In this document: positions 5,762-8,179 of the stretch, one piece after another
Layout of the letters: each line of letters begins with the position of its first letter
Numbering within the stretch: the stretch's first letter is position 1
Assembly: GCA_946480825.1 (NCBI GenBank)
Contig: CAMLLG010000112.1
Location: 1-8,179, forward strand
From: an uncultured Lysobacteraceae bacterium
GTDB lineage: Bacteria; Pseudomonadota; Gammaproteobacteria; Xanthomonadales; Xanthomonadaceae
DNA: 8,179 nucleotides
Direction: 5' to 3'
The notes under the pieces: model-generated
Told to the model about the DNA's origin: nothing
What the model saw: the letters and a program-made list of their open reading frames with translations, nothing else
The model's database searches: none
Made by a program: the position numbers and the translations under genes

Positions 5762-6250
5762 ATGCGCTCGTCCATCCGCTTTGCCTTCGGTGCGCTGCTC
5801 GCACTCGCCTCCCTCTGCGCGCACGGCGCGAACCCGGCGCCCACCGCGGCGAACGGTCTCGATGCCGCGGCGAAAGCGCGACTGGTGGGCGAACATCTGC
5901 TGACCCTGCAGTGGCTCGGCTGGGGCGATCTGTCCGGCGCCGGCACCCTGGTCGTCGAAGACCACGGCGGCACGCTCGCCGCGAGCGGCGAACAGCTCGG
6001 CCGCGGCGAGAACGCCGGCGACTACCTGCGGATCTCGGGCCGGATCGTGTCGGCCAGCCGCGACGGTTTCGTGTTCGAAGGCGACATCGCGATCCGCGTC
6101 CACCACAACGCGGACGGCAAGGAATGCATGCGCAGCGGTACCTTTCATTTCAAGGCGACCGGCAAGCGCAAGTACTGGCGGATGCAGGAAATGGACAATC
6201 CCTGCGACGGCGTCACCGACTACGTGGACGTGTATTTCCGCGGCATCTGA
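5762..6250 (+). CDS. Secreted hypothetical protein
   Basis: I do not recognise this 162-residue protein. Residues 1-23 are a good Sec signal peptide (RSSIR, a hydrophobic core FAFGALLALASLC, then AHGA). The mature part has a short helical start (DAAAKARLVGEHLLTLQWLGWGD, about 34-56) and then looks beta-rich, with alternating hydrophobic residues through GTLVVEDHGG, YLRISGRIVS and FVFEGDIAIRVHH. It ends with CMRSGTFHFKATGKRKYWRM (122-141) and NPCDGVTDYVDVYF (146-159). C122 and C148 are the only mature cysteines and could form a disulfide, as expected for a periplasmic protein. The gene starts 37 bases after the MscS stop, with only GAGA (5751-5754) as a weak ribosome site; nothing like a promoter or terminator separates them, so it probably belongs to the same operon. 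It ends 12 bases from the stop of the convergent methyltransferase. Confidence 0.78.
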   Translation: MRSSIRFAFGALLALASLCAHGANPAPTAANGLDAAAKARLVGEHLLTLQWLGWGDLSGAGTLVVEDHGGTLAASGEQLGRGENAGDYLRISGRIVSASRDGFVFEGDIAIRVHHNADGKECMRSGTFHFKATGKRKYWRMQEMDNPCDGVTDYVDVYFRGI

Positions 6251-6262
6251 CGCGGATGAGGG

Positions 6263-7048
6263 TCACGCGTCGGGCTTGCCCGCCTGCGGCCCGCCTACCT
6301 GAGGCTGGTCCCAGCGCGACAGCGCGCGCTTCGCGCCCATGGCATAGGCCGGCTGCGACGGCTGCAGGGTCTTGAAATCGAATGCGCGGTGCAGGAACAC
6401 CGACGTGGTCGACGCATGCGACTCGGTGACCTTGAAGCCGGAGAAATCGACCTGGATCAGGCCGGCGGCCTTCAGTTGCCCGGCGCTCATCGCATGCCAG
6501 TCGGCGTTGTCGAGAATGATCATGCCGCCCGGCGCGAGCTTGCGGTGCGCCAGCGTCGCGCAGTCGTAGCGATAGCCGCCGCCGTCGATGACGATGAGAT
6601 CGAACAAGCCGTCCTGGCGCAGGATCTGTCCCGGGTAACCGTCGCCCGGATCGAGGATGAGTTCGACGTTGTCGGCCTTCATCGCGTTCATGCGCTCGAA
6701 CCAGCCCGGGTCGCTTTCGATGCTGACCACCGAACGCGCCCTGGACATCCAGTACAGCGTCGAAGCGCCGGCGCCCCACTCGAACACGCGCTTGTCGCCC
6801 AGGTCGAACTGCGCGATGTATTCGATGCAGGGATAGGTGAACAGCGGAATCCAGGCGCCCTTCGCGTCCAGCGGCGTATCGAGATCGGTGGCGGCGACGA
6901 AGCCGTACTCGTGGCGCAGGATGTTGGCGATCGAGGCCAGAAACAATTCGCCCTTCGACATCTCGACGACATCCGGTCGCTGCTCGAGGCCCTTGATGGT
7001 CTCCGGACGCGCGTCGAACTGCCCCCAGTACGCTTTCTTCCGGCTCAT
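6263..7048 (-). CDS. Class I SAM-dependent methyltransferase
   Basis: A 261-residue protein with a Rossmann-fold methyltransferase core. Motif I is VFEWGAGASTLY (88-99, with glycines at 92, 94), followed by SIESDPGWFE (109-118), where the acidic residue E111 at the end of strand 2 should bind the ribose of SAM. Then come FDLIVIDGGGYRYD (149-162), the motif-IV strand, and LAPGGMIILDNADW (171-184). The ~85-residue N-terminal part (WIPLFTYPCIEYIAQFDL just before motif I) is not a standard domain I can name. Asp156 in VIDGG and the D180-N181 pair are the likely active-site residues. The substrate is unknown; the layout is like the O- or small-molecule methyltransferases, not like RNA or DNA enzymes. 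I chose ATG 7048, with GGAG four bases upstream; the frame is open to 7195 but the extra N-terminus is basic and unstructured. Gene context gives no clue to the pathway. Confidence 0.82.
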   Translation of the reverse strand: MSRKKAYWGQFDARPETIKGLEQRPDVVEMSKGELFLASIANILRHEYGFVAATDLDTPLDAKGAWIPLFTYPCIEYIAQFDLGDKRVFEWGAGASTLYWMSRARSVVSIESDPGWFERMNAMKADNVELILDPGDGYPGQILRQDGLFDLIVIDGGGYRYDCATLAHRKLAPGGMIILDNADWHAMSAGQLKAAGLIQVDFSGFKVTESHASTTSVFLHRAFDFKTLQPSQPAYAMGAKRALSRWDQPQVGGPQAGKPDA

Positions 7049-7211
7049 GCCGCGCTCCGTCCCTTCTTCGATGCGCGGAAGGATAACAAACCGGCATCGC
7101 TGGCCGGCTTCCCGCGATGAATGCCCTGCGCGGCTCGCTGAACGACAGCCCTCGTGTATCGCGCACGGTTCCGGAGGATTCATTTTCCGGGTCATAGGGT
7201 TCGCTCACACC

Positions 7212-7232
7212 GCGATGCATCGTTCGCATCGC
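7212..7232 (+). repeat. Inverted repeat in the leader of the lipoprotein gene
   Basis: GCGATGC (7212-7218) and GCATCGC (7226-7232) are complementary across a 7-base gap, and 7213-7222 is itself a 10-base palindrome. It lies 34 bases before ATG 7266 and may be a leader hairpin or an operator. The rest of the 217-base divergent spacer shows no clear promoter. Confidence 0.4.
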
Positions 7233-7265
7233 AGTCCCGAGCCATATCCGTTCCGGAGGTCCATC

Positions 7266-7727
7266 ATGAAATTGCAAACGCTCGCCATCGCCATCGTCCT
7301 GTCCCCGTTCGCGCTCTCCGGTTGCGCCACGTCCGGTTCCGGCTATACCGGCGGCGATTCGGCTTACGGCAGTTCGCAGGCGACCTGCTACGACTGCGGC
7401 ACGGTGACCCGCATCGAACAGGGCGCCGGCAGCCGCACCCCGAACGCCACCGGCGCCGTCGTCGGTGCGGTGATCGGCGGTCTGGCCGCACGCGAACTCG
7501 CCGAGAACAAGACCGACAGCGAAGGCCGCAAGAACACCGCCACCGTCGCCGGCGCGGCCGCGGGCGGCGTCATCGGCAACGCGATCCAGAACCGCGCCGG
7601 CACCGGATACAACATCTTCGTGCGCATGCGCGACGGCCGCGAGGTGGTGGTGTCTCAGGACGATCTCAACGGCATCCGCGAAGGTTCCAGCGTCCGCATC
7701 GTCAACAACCGCGCGACGCTGCGCTGA
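7266..7727 (+). CDS. Glycine-zipper 2TM outer-membrane lipoprotein (SlyB-like)
   Basis: A 153-residue protein with a lipoprotein signal peptide whose lipobox, LSGC, puts the acylated cysteine at C20; the +2 residue is alanine, not aspartate, so outer-membrane sorting is expected. After a Gly/Ser linker comes TCYDCGTVTRIEQG (40-53), a segment usual in xanthomonad SlyB/17-kDa-antigen relatives. The zipper follows: GAVVGAVIGGLAARELAENK (63-82) and ATVAGAAAGGVIGNAIQNR (92-110). A C-terminal beta segment (YNIFVRMRDGREVVVS...GSSVRIVNN) closes it. SlyB-type lipoproteins support outer-membrane integrity. GGAGG (7255-7259) six bases before ATG 7266 is a strong ribosome site and fixes the start. It is single, closed by the terminator at 7751. 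Confidence 0.9.
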   Translation: MKLQTLAIAIVLSPFALSGCATSGSGYTGGDSAYGSSQATCYDCGTVTRIEQGAGSRTPNATGAVVGAVIGGLAARELAENKTDSEGRKNTATVAGAAAGGVIGNAIQNRAGTGYNIFVRMRDGREVVVSQDDLNGIREGSSVRIVNNRATLR

Positions 7728-7750
7728 TCGCCGGATCATCGCCGCACAAG

Positions 7751-7781
7751 GAAAAAGCCCGCATCGTCTGCGGGCTTTTTC
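7751..7781. terminator. Bidirectional intrinsic terminator
   Basis: A perfect 13-bp inverted repeat (7751-7763 with 7769-7781) around a 5-base loop. Its stem has a GC-rich core, GCCCGCA, flanked by A5 on one side and T5 on the other, so it works in both directions. It lies between the converging lipoprotein gene and the fumarase gene and should serve both. Confidence 0.93.
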
Positions 7782-7808
7782 TTTCGGACGACGCTGCCTT
7801 CGTGCGAC

Positions 7809-8179
7809 TTATTCGACCACGACCGGAATTTTGCCGATCTTCGCCTGCCACTCGCGCGGCCCGGTCTTGTGCACCGATTCGCCGGTGGAATCCACGGCCA
7901 CGGTGACCGGCATGTCCTCGACGGTGAATTCGTAGATCGCTTCCATGCCGAGATCGGCGAAGCCCACGACCTTCGAGGCCTTGATCGCTTTCGACACGAG
8001 ATAGGCGGCGCCGCCGACGGCCATCAGATAGACGGACCGGTGTTTCCTGATCGCCTCGATCGCGACCGGGCCGCGCTCGGCCTTGCCCACCATGCCGAGC
8101 AGACCGGTCTGCGCCAGCACCTGTTCGGTGAACTTGTCCATGCGCGTGGCGGTGGTCGGGCCGGCGGGGCCGACGACTT
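7809..8179 (-). CDS. Class I fumarate hydratase (C-terminal fragment)
   Basis: The last 122 residues of a protein that enters from the right edge and stops at 7809. The visible part opens VVGPAGPTTATRMDKFTEQV and contains GKAERGPVAIEAI, KHRSVYLMAVGGAAYL and FADLGMEAIYEFTVEDMPVTV, ending GKIPVVVE. These are the hallmarks of the C-terminal domain of iron-sulfur class I fumarases (FumA/FumB type), which reversibly hydrate fumarate to malate in the TCA cycle. In this family the GPTTAxRM Thr and Arg and the following GK lysine belong to the substrate pocket. The cysteines that bind the [4Fe-4S] cluster lie in the N-terminal part, outside the window. An internal ATG at 8141 would give a 110-residue shadow start; the upstream coding continues in frame, so the gene is not that short. 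L(+)-tartrate dehydratases share this fold, but the uninterrupted single chain with this sequence points to fumarase. Confidence 0.9.
   Translation of the reverse strand, partial: VVGPAGPTTATRMDKFTEQVLAQTGLLGMVGKAERGPVAIEAIRKHRSVYLMAVGGAAYLVSKAIKASKVVGFADLGMEAIYEFTVEDMPVTVAVDSTGESVHKTGPREWQAKIGKIPVVVE

Noticed and set aside
6213..7739. A 508-codon minus-strand frame covering the methyltransferase and the lipoprotein gene.
   Set aside because: Its frame differs from that of the methyltransferase and is antisense to the lipoprotein gene; no domain is visible.
1..8179. A hidden defence, mobile or biosynthetic system.
   Set aside because: All genes are recognisable chromosomal housekeeping or envelope genes with uniform base composition; there are no transposases, integrases, attachment sites, toxin-antitoxin pairs or nuclease-helicase sets.

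Overview
The window is a very GC-rich, gene-dense piece of bacterial chromosome. Protein sequences, gene lengths and the weak Shine-Dalgarno usage look like a gammaproteobacterium of the Xanthomonadaceae/Lysobacteraceae (Lysobacter, Luteimonas or Xanthomonas relatives). That placement is recognition from memory, not a database result. I see no rRNA, tRNA, insertion sequence, phage gene or CRISPR array. Eleven complete or nearly complete genes plus one gene cut at each edge explain almost all of the sequence.

Layout from left to right. (1) 1-128, minus: the first 42 codons of an acyl-CoA dehydrogenase of the glutaryl-CoA dehydrogenase type. (2) 366-1172, minus: a membrane-anchored glycine-zipper protein with an intrinsic terminator at 261-290. 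(3) 1353-2367, plus: a two-gene unit of a small membrane protein (DUF6116-like) and a TatD/YjjV metal-dependent hydrolase. (4) 2395-3237, minus: TcdA, the tRNA t6A dehydratase, convergent with the TatD gene. (5) 3314-3766, plus: a membrane-anchored cytochrome c'-like protein ending in a CxxCH haem site, followed by a strong hairpin. (6) 3990-6250, plus: a probable operon of a DUF456 membrane protein, an MscS-type mechanosensitive channel with a signal peptide, and an unrecognised small secreted protein. (7) 6263-7048, minus: a class I SAM-dependent methyltransferase, convergent with the operon. (8) 7266-7727, plus: a second glycine-zipper protein, this one a lipoprotein. (9) A perfect 13-bp bidirectional terminator at 7751-7781. 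(10) 7809-8179, minus: the C-terminal part of a class I (iron-sulfur) fumarase.

The genes do not form one pathway. Two themes stand out: central and organic-acid metabolism at the two edges (GcdH, fumarase), and envelope functions in between (two glycine-zipper proteins, DUF456, MscS channel, secreted protein, anchored cytochrome). The only group likely to work together by position is DUF456-MscS-secreted protein. I found no convincing undescribed defence, mobile or regulatory system. The best leads are modest: a 16-bp tandem repeat ahead of the DUF456 operon, unusual features of the channel and the cytochrome, and a few possible promoter or leader structures. No stretch longer than about 240 bases lacks a gene.
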